DNA of 64,000 nucleotides, from positions 62,001-126,000 of the forward strand of contig CAVTAL010000033.1 in the NCBI GenBank assembly GCA_963732635.1, in the 5' to 3' direction. The notes beneath the pieces are model-generated. The model had not been told where the DNA came from and made no database searches. It was given only the letters and a program-made list of their open reading frames with translations. This document shows, piece after piece, positions 10,105 to 18,993 of the stretch. The translations under genes were made by a program, and so were the position numbers. Numbering within the stretch: position 1 is the first letter of the stretch; each line of letters begins with the position of its first letter. Source of the stretch: JAKFWF01 sp963732635. Lineage in GTDB: Bacteria > Pseudomonadota > Alphaproteobacteria > Rhizobiales > Hyphomicrobiaceae.

Positions 10105-10550
10105 CGACACCGTCGCGATAGATCGCCGCGACCTTCTTCGGGGCCGAGCCTTTCTCCGCTGACTTCCTGAGCGCCAGCCCGATGTCTTCTCTCAAGTTTC
10201 GAGCCGACATCCAATTTTTGATGATTTGAGCCCAGGTGACGGCTGGTACTCGAGGTCGGCTTTCTCTGCACCACTGCCGTTTCGAATTTCACGCCCGACG
10301 AGAATGACCCTCAGCCTGCGAATTGCACTCGCACAACAGAATGTTGCATTTGCATTCCGGTGAGGAGACCTCCGCACAATCGATGCGGCATTCTTCCAAT
10401 GCGTTGCGCATGTGCGAATTCGTCAGTGCGACAGCAGGTCTGCGGCAACCATGGCCTTCAATTTTCATTGCGCCGCATGGGAATATCGACATCATCGGCT
10501 CTCTACAGCCGCGCGCATGGGCGTGGCGCCATTTGTGACCAGAGGCGCTT
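10105..10550. other. Intergenic region with a doubtful 59-codon minus-strand ORF
   Basis: No recognised gene. On the minus strand an ATG at 10210 opens a 59-aa frame to a TGA at 10031, overlapping the regulator gene by 74 nt. Its first part (MSARNLREDIGLALRKSAEK, then KKVAAIYRDG) looks protein-like, and the frame is open upstream of the ATG, so it may be a remnant of a longer gene. I do not recognise it. Nothing else stands out before the start at 10551. Confidence 0.25.
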
Positions 10551-12680
10551 ATGTCGGCTGTCCCGCGTTTTGCCTGCCCCGATATCGCTTCGGGACTGCT
10601 TTCGATCCTCACCACGATTGCCCTGTTCGCTGGCGTGACTTCCCACGCTTTGGCTCAGAGCGGCTTCGACATCTCGACCGTTCCCCGCCCCGATGGTGCC
10701 GAGGTCTCCGCATCAGATCGGGCGACCTCCAGCTCGATCACTTACGTCTTTCAGGGCTCCAGGGATGGCGCGAACGCCGCAACCGAGAGGTCGCTGAACG
10801 CTCAGGGGTGGTTGCGCTATCGGCCCCCGGATCAGCAGCAATCGATCCGGTTCAAGAAGGGACGGGACGGCATCTATATCAGCGTCTCGGGCGCGCCCGG
10901 CCGACCCGACCAATCTCGCATAAGCTACAGTCACAACAATTCCATTCCGGCCAACGTCCCGTTCCCCGATGATGCGACGGATATCGTCTACGACGAGAAC
11001 CGTCCCTATCTGCGCTGTTCTACCGCTCTGCCCGTTGAGGCCGCCGAGGAGTTTTTCAAGTTAGGTCTGGCTGCAGAAGGCTGGGCTCCCCTCGATTCGC
11101 CAGTGATTTCTTCGCGCTGGCCGCACGCCACGCTCGGCGATGTCGTCGAGAACGGCCGGCGCGCTTACTTCAATCGCGAACGCAACGGCAGAGCTCAACC
11201 GGTGATGCTGACTCTGAGGCGTGATCCCGCAGGCAAGACGATCGTCGATCTACGTGTCGCGCCATTCGCTCTGCCGAAGGATCTGCCCTATTATCAAGAC
11301 TTCGCCGGACTGCCGGCATCGCAACACTACAAGCGCTCCGGCGGTACCGGCAGCTCCAACTCCCCGCGCCGCGAAGCGACGGCCCTGATTGTCGCCGAGC
11401 TTCCCGTCGTCTTGGCATTCTATCGACGAGAGCTGGCCGCCCGTGGGTATCAGGAGCAGGCTGCAGGCGCTAACATTGCCCCGAGCACCGCACGCGTTAC
11501 GTTTTCCAAGGCGGACGAGACGGCCGTTCTTGAGCTGCGTGAACTCTATGACATGATCGACGTGCGGTTAATCGCACAGCTGTCGCAGACGGCCATTGCC
11601 GCGCGGTCGAGGGCCAAGAAGGATGCCGACGACCAGTGGATGCGTGACCGTCGCAAGGAGGTCGAGGACTTGATGGCCGCGTCTACGGCGAAGCGGGTGT
11701 CTGCGGAGAAGGCCGTCGCCGATGCTCCGGTCGTGACGCTACGTCCGCTTGCAAATCCCGGCACGCCCATCCCATTGCCCGAGGATGCTCAATCAGTGAG
11801 TTTCAACGGCGACGACGGCAAGCTCGAGTTCTCCTCGCTGTCGACGCCAAAATCCGTGGCCGAATTCTATCGCCGGGAGATGAAGGCACTCGGCTGGACG
11901 GCGGGACGCTCGCCGATCGACAAGCCGACGATGGTGCGCTCCGATTTCACCAAGGGCGCGCAGAAGATCGGCTTCACGGTCATGCTGTTTGGCGACAAGG
12001 CAAAGGTAACGGCAGACGGTACGGGCTTGCGTGTGCCTGCCGATCCGAACAAGGAGACCGAGCGGCTCGAAGCAATCGAGGTTTCTGGTTTCCCGGTCCC
12101 CAAGAACTACACGGCGAGCGCGCCGGGGGCTTGGACCCTGAAAGGCGGTGGGGCCGCCTTCCGCCGCGACTATCAGGCCCAGGTGCCATCAGACATGGGT
12201 TCGGTCCTTGCCTTGTATCGCCGGGAACTCACAAAGCGAGACTGGAAAGAGCGTCCCGAAGTCGCGGTCATCAAGCCTGACGGTGTGTCACTCGCCTACG
12301 TGTCTCCCGAAGGGCCGGCAACGCTCACGCTTGGCCGCAAGGGCAAGGAAACGACGATCGCCATCGTAGTGAAGAATCCGGCGGAAGCGCAAAAGGCGGG
12401 TTTGCTGCCGCCGTCCGGCATGGCGAAGATCATGCTCGGCAATCTCGGCGATGACGAAGCGTCTCTGACGATCAACAAGAAGACCTTCAAAATCAAACCC
12501 GGCACCGGCAGCTCCAAAACACCGGAAGGACCAATGCTTGATCTGAAGCCGGGAAAGTACAAGTACACGCTTGGGCTTGCCGGAAAACCCAGTAAGACCA
12601 GCGAACTTGTGGTTGGAGCCGACGAAGCTTGGGGCTTGATGGTCGGCCCTGGCTCAGTGCTGCCTCTGCAGATGTACTGA
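10551..12680 (+). CDS. Exported protein of unknown function with five repeated alpha-beta modules
   Basis: 709 aa, not recognised. An N-terminal signal peptide (hydrophobic stretch about residues 12-35, cleavage near SHALAQ) suggests export. Diverged repeats can be seen, each with a helix ending in FYRRE..A.GW or a variant: about residues 77-90 (SLNAQGWLRY), 163-180 (FFKLGLAAEGW), 287 (FYRRELAARGY), 436 (FYRREMKALGW) and 552 (LYRRELTKRDW). Each is preceded by a PxDA/PxxY strand start (FPDDATDIVY, LPEDAQSVSF, FPVPKNYTAS). A charged helical linker lies at about 350-395. The last about 90 residues (KIMLGNLGDDEASL, LKPGKYKYTLGLAG) form a separate beta-rich domain. No catalytic motif was found. 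It stands alone between two long gaps. Confidence 0.8.
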   Translation: MSAVPRFACPDIASGLLSILTTIALFAGVTSHALAQSGFDISTVPRPDGAEVSASDRATSSSITYVFQGSRDGANAATERSLNAQGWLRYRPPDQQQSIRFKKGRDGIYISVSGAPGRPDQSRISYSHNNSIPANVPFPDDATDIVYDENRPYLRCSTALPVEAAEEFFKLGLAAEGWAPLDSPVISSRWPHATLGDVVENGRRAYFNRERNGRAQPVMLTLRRDPAGKTIVDLRVAPFALPKDLPYYQDFAGLPASQHYKRSGGTGSSNSPRREATALIVAELPVVLAFYRRELAARGYQEQAAGANIAPSTARVTFSKADETAVLELRELYDMIDVRLIAQLSQTAIAARSRAKKDADDQWMRDRRKEVEDLMAASTAKRVSAEKAVADAPVVTLRPLANPGTPIPLPEDAQSVSFNGDDGKLEFSSLSTPKSVAEFYRREMKALGWTAGRSPIDKPTMVRSDFTKGAQKIGFTVMLFGDKAKVTADGTGLRVPADPNKETERLEAIEVSGFPVPKNYTASAPGAWTLKGGGAAFRRDYQAQVPSDMGSVLALYRRELTKRDWKERPEVAVIKPDGVSLAYVSPEGPATLTLGRKGKETTIAIVVKNPAEAQKAGLLPPSGMAKIMLGNLGDDEASLTINKKTFKIKPGTGSSKTPEGPMLDLKPGKYKYTLGLAGKPSKTSELVVGADEAWGLMVGPGSVLPLQMY

Positions 12681-13229
12681 TACTGACTTCCGCCCCATTC
12701 ACTGCAGAGCCAGTCATCGAAGTCTAGCGAACAGACGCCGCTCATGCATTCAAAATACCCTGTCTTGCAAAAACCTCGATGCCAACCGGATGGATGGCTG
12801 GATCGAACCACGCCATGTTCATAAAGCACTATGCGGATGGTCGATCGACCAAAATCGCTTCTGGACCTGTCAATGGGCCGGCATTCAAGCACATTGCCTC
12901 GTGGAGGCCCTACCGCTTTGGGCCAGTGCAGAATTGTCGAGCCGCATCCGCCGCCACCCGGGAGTGATCTTGAGATGCGGAGTTCATGGCGCCACTGGCA
13001 TTGACCGTCACGCAACTCGCAGATGCCCTCGCGATGCCTCGTGCAAAACTTGTGGCTGTAGTGGAGGGCCGCGCTCCTGTTGGCGCCGGACTGGCGCTGA
13101 GGCGTTCCCACAATCATACTCACACCAATTTGCAGGACTGTGCTGCAGTTCGGGCGGCGACCTGTGATTGCGCAATGCCCTCCCCGCGCGGCATAATTTC
13201 CGCAGATACAGACCCGCGAGGCGACCAGC
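12681..13229. other. Gene-poor gap holding a toxin-antitoxin remnant
   Basis: No intact gene in 549 bases. The second half contains a decayed HigA-like sequence (described separately). Before it, on the plus strand near 12835-12890, the translation GWSIDQNRFWTCQWAG faintly resembles the C-terminal core of HigB-type toxins, which would place toxin before antitoxin as in higBA. This toxin match is weak. Confidence 0.4.
12951..13165 (+). pseudogene. Decayed HigA-type XRE antitoxin remnant
   Basis: Translation in two frames recovers most of a HigA-like antitoxin: HPGVILR from 12955, then, after a frame change near 12975, EFMAPLALTVTQLADAL with AMPRAKLVAVVEGRAPVG as the helix-turn-helix, LALR, and finally THTNLQDC, corresponding to the FWxNLQ end of HigA. 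The region before NLQ is a few residues short. HigA antitoxins bind their own promoter and neutralise a RelE-fold mRNA-cleaving toxin. The frame change, the deletion and the lack of a usable start suggest that this copy is dead. Confidence 0.55.
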
Positions 13230-15296
13230 ATGACTCGACCGGAAGCAACAGTCACCCAGCCAGCAGCCCGCCGTTCCGACCCATTGCTGGTGCCGCTGAC
13301 GATCCGGCACCTGACGCTGCGCAATCGAATCATGAGCACGAGCCATGCCTGCGGTCTCGAAGAGAACGGCATGCCGACCGAGCGCTATCAGCTCTATCAC
13401 GCTGAAAAGGCGAAGGGCGGTCTGGCGCTCACCATGTTCGGCGGCTCGTCGAACGTCGCGCCGGACAGCCCCAACATCTTCCGGCAGTTGAACGTCGGCG
13501 TCGACGAGGTGATCCCGCATCTGCAGCAGTTCTCCGAGCGCGTGCACGCGCACGGCGCCGCGATCATGTGCCAGATCACGCACCTGGGGCGGCGCGGCGA
13601 GCCCTACGCCTCGAACTGGCTGCCGACGATCGCGCCGTCGCCGATCCGCGAAACGCTGCACCGCAGCTTCCCGAAGGAGATGGACGAGTACGACATCGCC
13701 CGCGTGATCAAGTCCTACGGCGCCGCCGCCAAACGCTGCCAGGAAGGTGGTCTCGACGGCATCGAGACGCTCGCCGGCGGCCATCTGATCGGCCAGTTCC
13801 TGTCGCCGTCGATGAACAAGCGGACCGACAAGTGGGGCGGCTCGGTCGGCAAACCGCTGCCGGTTCGGCCTGATGGTGTACGAGGAAATGCGCCGGCAGG
13901 TCGGCGACAAATTCCTGCTCGGCTTCCGCTACGTCGTCGACGAAGGCCCGGTCGGCTTGAACTTCGAGCAATGCCTGGAGATCGCCAAGATCTTCGAGGC
14001 AACGGGCCTGATCGATTTCTTCAATGCCATCTACGGCCGCATGGACACCGAGATCGGCCTCGCCGTCGACAACATGCCGGGCATGGCATCGGGCATCGCG
14101 CCGTGGCTGAAACCGGTCGGCGCCTTCAAGCGCGAAATGAAGCTCCCGGTATTCCATGCCGCCCGCGTCGCCGACGTGTCGAGCGCCCGTCACGCCATCG
14201 CCGAGGGCCTGCTCGACATGGTGGCGATGACGCGGGCGCAGATCGCCGATCCGCATCTCGTCTCCAAGATCGCCGCAGGTCGCGAAACCGAGATCCGCCC
14301 CTGCGTCGGCGCCACCCACTGCCAGTCGCCCTACCGGCCGAGCTGCCTGCACAATCCCTCGACGGGACGCGAGAAGATCCTGCCGCACGAGATCACGCGG
14401 TCGCCGCGCGCCGGCCGCCAGGTGGTGGTGATCGGCGGCGGGCCGGCCGGTCTCGAAGCGGCCCGCGTGTCGGCGATCCGCGGCCACAGCGTCGTCTTGC
14501 TCGAAGCAGCGAGCCAACTCGGCGGCCAGCTGCTGATGGCGCAACGTGCGAGTTGGCGCCGCGACGTGATCGGCATCGTCGATTGGCGCAAGTCGGAGAT
14601 CGAACGCCTCGGCGTCGAGGTGCGGCTCAACACCTACGCCGAGCGCGACGACGTGATCGCGTTGAAGCCCGACGTCGTCATCGTCGCCACTGGCGGCACA
14701 CCCGATCATCGAATGGATCAAGGGTGCCGAGCATGTCACTTCGGCATGGGACATCATCACCGGCACGGTGCCGCTCGGCAGCGATGTGGTGGTCTATGAC
14801 GGCACCGGCCGGCATCCCGGATCGCAGGTCATGGAGATGGCCGCTCGCGATGGCCGGCAGCTCAATTTCTATTCGATCGACAACCAGCTGGCGCAGGAAC
14901 TGACCTACGCCGAGCGCATCATCTGGAAGAAGCGCGCCTACGAACTCGGCGTTCCCGATGCATTTCGACCACCAGATCGAGAAGGTCGAGCGGCGTGGCA
15001 ACCGGCTGCATGTCGAATTCCGCAATCTCGCGACGGGCAAGACCGTCGAGCGCGTCACCGACCAGCTGATCGTCGACCACGGCACGCTGCCGGCCGACGG
15101 CATCTATCATGCGCTGCGCGACGCGGCCTCCAACGCCGGCGTGACCGACATCGACGCATTGCTGGCGCTGACCGAGCAGCCGTTGACCATCAATCCAGCC
15201 GGAGCGTTCGAGCTGCATCGCATCGGCGATGCGGTGGCGAGCCGCAACGTGCAGTCGGCCGTGCTCGACGCGATGCGCCTGTGCCGAGCGCTGTGA
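13230..15296 (+). pseudogene. TMADH-type FMN/Fe-S/FAD oxidoreductase, reading frame interrupted three times
   Basis: An old-yellow-enzyme-like FMN barrel followed by a FAD/NAD(P) domain, as in trimethylamine, dimethylamine and histamine dehydrogenases and N-methylproline demethylases. Visible are QITHLGRRGEPY in the barrel, an Fe-S segment CVGATHC then CLHNP near 14301-14360, and the dinucleotide motif VVVIGGGPAGLEAARV near 14425. Frame breaks lie at 13851-13853 (AAA), 14701-14703 (CCC) and about 14957-14961 (CCC); deleting one base of each run restores one frame of about 687 aa, the family length. Each joined segment reads naturally (GGSVGNRCRFGLMVYEE; TGGTPIIEWIK; LGVPMHFDHQIE). The substrate is probably an N-methylated amine or betaine, by family only. 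The stop overlaps the next start (TGATG). Confidence 0.85.
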
Positions 15297-16234
15297 TGGC
15301 GCCCCGGATCGTCTACATCGACTGCTCGCCCCTGATGCGCGAACTGCTCGACGAGATCGGCGCCCCGACAGACATGACGGTTTATGACGGTGATCCGTCA
15401 CCAGTAGAGCTGGCAGAATTGGTTGCGGACGCAGCCATCGTTCTTAACGGTCACACGAACATGGACGATCCGCTGCTCAGCCGTGCTGCGAACCTGCGGT
15501 CGATCATTTTCCTCGGCACTGGCGCGTCGAGCTACATTGACATGGGGGCGGCCGCTACGCACGGCATCGTCGTGCGCACCATCCGCCGCTATGGGGACCG
15601 CACCGTTGCCGAGCACGCCTTCGCACTGTTGCTGGCCGCCGCCCGCGATGCTGCGCGAATGGATCGCGACGTCCGTGCCGGCAAATGGGAGACGCGAGAA
15701 GGGATCGAGTTGCTGGGGCGCACGCTCGGACTGATCGGCCTCGGCGGCATCGGCTCGGAGATGGCGCGTATCGCGTCCGGTTTCGGCATGAAGGTCATCG
15801 CCTGGAACCGCTCCGGTATTCCGGCGGGCGTCCCGGCACGTGCCGTTGGCCTCGATGAATTGCTTACGGTGTCGGATGCGGTGAGTCTGCATCTGGCCCT
15901 GACACCCGAGACCAAGGGACTAATCGGCGCTGCGCAACTCGGTAAACTCAAGCCCGGGGCACTCCTGGTCAACACTGCACGCGGCGCCTTGATCGACGAG
16001 GGCGCACTGATCACTACGCTCGAAAGCGGCCGCATCGCACACGCCGCACTCGACGTGTTCGATATTGAGCCGCTGCCCGCGGGCCACGCTCTGACACGGC
16101 TGCCGAACGTCACATTGACCGCACATGCAGGCTGGAAGTCTCGCGCGGCTAGCCGCCGGCTGTTGCAGACCGCACTCGATCTGGCCTTAGCCGACGCGCG
16201 CAGCGTTGCCGCAGGTCAGCCACCTACGCTGTAG
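15296..16234 (+). CDS. D-2-hydroxyacid dehydrogenase family protein (NAD-dependent)
   Basis: 312-aa member of the family that interconverts 2-hydroxy acids and 2-keto acids (glyoxylate/hydroxypyruvate reductase, phosphoglycerate dehydrogenase and others). The NAD-binding motif GLIGLGGIGSEMARIA is at about 143-158. The catalytic Arg lies in NTARGALID, the Glu in DVFDIEPLP and the His in TAHAGWKSRAA. The ATG overlaps the stop of the flavin oxidoreductase by one base (TGATG), so the two are probably co-translated and work on related substrates. The open frame extends upstream to 14768, but that part is the preceding gene in another frame. The 3' end overlaps the convergent ABC ATPase gene by 19 nt. 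The exact substrate cannot be read from sequence. Confidence 0.88.
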   Translation: MAPRIVYIDCSPLMRELLDEIGAPTDMTVYDGDPSPVELAELVADAAIVLNGHTNMDDPLLSRAANLRSIIFLGTGASSYIDMGAAATHGIVVRTIRRYGDRTVAEHAFALLLAAARDAARMDRDVRAGKWETREGIELLGRTLGLIGLGGIGSEMARIASGFGMKVIAWNRSGIPAGVPARAVGLDELLTVSDAVSLHLALTPETKGLIGAAQLGKLKPGALLVNTARGALIDEGALITTLESGRIAHAALDVFDIEPLPAGHALTRLPNVTLTAHAGWKSRAASRRLLQTALDLALADARSVAAGQPPTL

Positions 16235-17166
16235 GGACAAGCGACGACTTGTTTGCCGTCTGCGGTCGCTTCCAGTTCCGGCCGATGCTCGGCGCAGTCG
16301 GATCGCGCGATCGGGCAACGCGAGCGATAGCGGCAGCCGCCGCTCGAAGCCGGGGCCGGCGGCTCGAGTGCCGCCAGTTCGCCGCCGTCGTCGTCGAGTG
16401 TCGAAAGCAGCGCCCGCGTATAGGGATGACGCGGCTTGGCGAACACATCCTCGGTCGCTCCCAGTTCGACGAGCCGGCCGAAGAACATCACGCCGATGCG
16501 GTCACACAGATATCGCGCCACCCGAAGATCGTGGGTGATGAACAGCAGCGCCACGCCAGTCGAAGCCTGGACATCGCGCAGCAGATTGAGAATTTGTGCC
16601 CTGACCGAGACATCGAGTTTGCTGACCGCTTCGTCGGCGACGATCAGGCGGGGCTCGACCGCAAGCGCCCGGGCAATCGCGACGCGCTGCAACTGGCCGC
16701 CGGACATCTCGTGCGGGTAGCGGCCAATGTACTGGCTGCCGAGCCCCACTTGCGCCAGCAAACTCTTTACCTTGGCGCTGATCTCATGGGCGTTGCCCCT
16801 ACGGTGCAGGCGCAGTGGAAGTGCGATCGCATCGCCGATGCGCACGCGCGGATTGAACGACGACAATGGGTCCTGGAACACCATCTGCATCTGCCGCCGG
16901 ATCGGCCTGAGCGCGCTCTCGCCGAGATTGGTGATGTCTTGCTCATCGAACCGCAAACTGCCGCCGCTGGGCTGATAGAGCCGCAGAATAGTCTTCGCGA
17001 GCGTCGTCTTGCCCGACCCCGACTCGCCGACAATGCCCACCACCTCGCCCGGGGCAATGGCGAGCGTCACGCCGTCGACGGCCCTGAATGCCCCGCCGCC
17101 GCCACTCTGTTTGAAGCTGACGACGAGATTGGAAGCGTCGACCAATGGGCGTGCAGTTTCATGCAT
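16216..17166 (-). CDS. Peptide/nickel-type ABC transporter ATPase (DppF/OppF type)
   Basis: Second ATPase of a five-gene peptide importer; 316 aa. It shows Walker A GIVGESGSGKTT, Q-loop MVFQDPLSSFNP (typical of Dpp/Opp ATPases), signature MSGGQLQRVAIARAL and Walker B LIVADEAVSKLDVS. The C-terminal extension has the oligopeptide-transporter cysteine motif (SGGCRYRSRCPIARSDC), which in this family can bind an Fe-S cluster. The start MHETARPLVDASN (ATG 17166) overlaps the end of the upstream ATPase gene by 8 nt; a longer frame to 17235 would be internal to that gene and is unlikely. Last gene of the operon. Confidence 0.92.
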   Translation of the reverse strand: MHETARPLVDASNLVVSFKQSGGGGAFRAVDGVTLAIAPGEVVGIVGESGSGKTTLAKTILRLYQPSGGSLRFDEQDITNLGESALRPIRRQMQMVFQDPLSSFNPRVRIGDAIALPLRLHRRGNAHEISAKVKSLLAQVGLGSQYIGRYPHEMSGGQLQRVAIARALAVEPRLIVADEAVSKLDVSVRAQILNLLRDVQASTGVALLFITHDLRVARYLCDRIGVMFFGRLVELGATEDVFAKPRHPYTRALLSTLDDDGGELAALEPPAPASSGGCRYRSRCPIARSDCAEHRPELEATADGKQVVACPYSVGG

Positions 17167-18151
17167 GGCGAATGCACCGCACGCTATGATTCTTTGCCAT
17201 TGCAATATTCGCGGGCGGCGCGGCGCGGCACGCATCGGTCGCGAAACCGCAGCGCGGCGCGAACAGGCAGCCTTCGGACAGCTGGAGCCCTGATGGCAGT
17301 TCGCCCGGAATCTCCTTCAACCGTCCGGCCCGCTCGTCGAGCTGCCGCGATGTCTCGATCAGGCCAGCAGTGTAGGGATGCGCCGGCGACCTGAACAAAA
17401 CGTCTGCTGGTCCGGTCTCGACGATCTCGCCCGCGTACATCACGGCGATCCGGTCGCACAGGCCGGCGGCGAGCGCGATGTCGTGGGTAATGAAGATGAT
17501 CGCGGAACCGAGCTTGTCCTTCAACCGCCGAAACAATCCGATGATCTGGCGCTCGACGATATTATCGAGGTTGGTGGTCGGCTCGTCGGCGATCAGGAGG
17601 TCGGGTTGCAAGGCGGCGGACATCGCGATCAGTGTCCGCTGCAGCATGCCACCGCTCAACTGGTGCGGATAGAGCGGCAGGATGCGCTCGGGATGCGCGA
17701 TACCGACATCGGTCAGCCAGCGGTGCGCATCCTGGGTCAGATCGATGCCCTGCCGGTCCTCGCGCGTTGCGGCGCGGGCGATGATCCGATCGAGATGCCA
17801 GCCGATCGATTTCGCCGGGTTGAATGCACCAACCGGGTCTTGAAATATCATCGCCAGATGCGTGCCGCGCAGCTGGCGAAACGCCTCGTCGTCGAGCGGC
17901 AGCAATTCGCGGCCGGCAAAGCGCAGGTATTCGGCCGTCACCTTCGCGTGGGCCGGCAGCAAGCGCAGCAGCGACAGCCCTGTGACCGACTTGCCGGACC
18001 CCGACTCTCCGATGATGCCGAGCACCTCCCGCCGGGCCACCTCGAGATCCACGCGGCGGACCGCCAGCATGTCGACGGCACCCATGCGAAACCGCGTCGA
18101 CAGATTGCGCACCTCCAGCAGCGGCGGCTCGTTCGCGACGGCTGCGCTCAT
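17159..18151 (-). CDS. Peptide/nickel-type ABC transporter ATPase (DppD/OppD type)
   Basis: First ATPase of the importer, 330 aa. Walker A is GIIGESGSGKSVTGLS, the Q-loop MIFQDPVGAFNP, the signature LSGGMLQRTLIAMS and Walker B LLIADEPTTNLD, where the second A of the usual DEPTTALD is Asn. The C-terminal OppD/DppD extension carries CLFAPRCGFATDAC. The ATG overlaps the upstream permease gene by 4 nt (ATGA-type), and the 3' end overlaps the next ATPase by 8 nt, showing tight operon packing. The substrate is probably di- or oligopeptides, although members of this family also import nickel, glutathione or opines. Confidence 0.92.
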   Translation of the reverse strand: MSAAVANEPPLLEVRNLSTRFRMGAVDMLAVRRVDLEVARREVLGIIGESGSGKSVTGLSLLRLLPAHAKVTAEYLRFAGRELLPLDDEAFRQLRGTHLAMIFQDPVGAFNPAKSIGWHLDRIIARAATREDRQGIDLTQDAHRWLTDVGIAHPERILPLYPHQLSGGMLQRTLIAMSAALQPDLLIADEPTTNLDNIVERQIIGLFRRLKDKLGSAIIFITHDIALAAGLCDRIAVMYAGEIVETGPADVLFRSPAHPYTAGLIETSRQLDERAGRLKEIPGELPSGLQLSEGCLFAPRCGFATDACRAAPPANIAMAKNHSVRCIRHA

Positions 18152-18993
18152 GAGGTCGTCCTCTCGCGCAGCTTCGGGTCGGTGAGATCGCGCAGTCCAT
18201 CACCCAACAAGTTGAGACCCAGCAGACCGAACGAGATGAACAGCCCCGCCAAGGTCAGCACCCACGGGCCCTGATTGAAGTACTCGCGGCCGTCGGCCAT
18301 AATCACGCCGAGCGACGGCGTCGGCGGCTGTACACCGAGCCCCAGGAAGCTCAAGCCGGCTTCGATAATCACCCCGAAGGCGATCGAGATCGACGCCTGG
18401 ACCATGATCGGCGCCATGATGTTGGGCAGGATCTCGCGGCCAAGAATGCGGGCCGTCGATTGACCCATCAGGCGTGCGGCCTGCACATAAGCCTCTTCAC
18501 GCACGGTCAAGGCGAGGTTGCGGGAGAGACGCGCGAAGATCGGCACATAGACGAGCGCGATCGCAAGAATCACGTTGGTGACGCCGAAGCCCAGCACCAC
18601 CATCAGGAACAGTGCCAGCACGAAACTCGGGAAGGCGAACAACAGATCTGCGAAACGCATCAGCAGTTGATCGATCCATCCGCCATACCAGGCGGCCGCG
18701 AGCCCGGCGGGAATGCCGATCATGGCGGCCAACGCGACACCGGTCACCGAGATCGCCAGCGATACACGGCCGCCGAGCAGGACACGAGTTAGCACATCGC
18801 GGCCGAACGAGTCCGTGCCGAAGGGATGCGTCCAGGCCGGCGGCGTCAGCAGGTTGACGAAATCCATGTCGGTCGCAGAGTACGGCATCAGCGCGCCACC
18901 GAGCGAGATCGCAATCAGGAACAGCCCGACGATGATCAGGCCGGTGCGCGCCGTTCGATTGCTCCACAGCGATCGCAGCAATCCCGCCATCAC
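18148..18993 (-). CDS. Peptide-type ABC transporter permease (DppC/OppC type)
   Basis: 281-aa inner-membrane permease. An N-terminal helix (TGLIIVGLFLIAISLGG) is followed by a periplasmic loop with HPFGTDSFGRDVLTR, the hallmark of DppC/OppC proteins. Five further helices follow, with the EAA-type coupling loop EAYVQAARLMGQSTARILGREILPN that contacts the ATPases. The ATG overlaps the upstream permease by 4 nt. It pairs with the DppB-type protein encoded just before it. Confidence 0.93.
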   Translation of the reverse strand: MMAGLLRSLWSNRTARTGLIIVGLFLIAISLGGALMPYSATDMDFVNLLTPPAWTHPFGTDSFGRDVLTRVLLGGRVSLAISVTGVALAAMIGIPAGLAAAWYGGWIDQLLMRFADLLFAFPSFVLALFLMVVLGFGVTNVILAIALVYVPIFARLSRNLALTVREEAYVQAARLMGQSTARILGREILPNIMAPIMVQASISIAFGVIIEAGLSFLGLGVQPPTPSLGVIMADGREYFNQGPWVLTLAGLFISFGLLGLNLLGDGLRDLTDPKLRERTTS

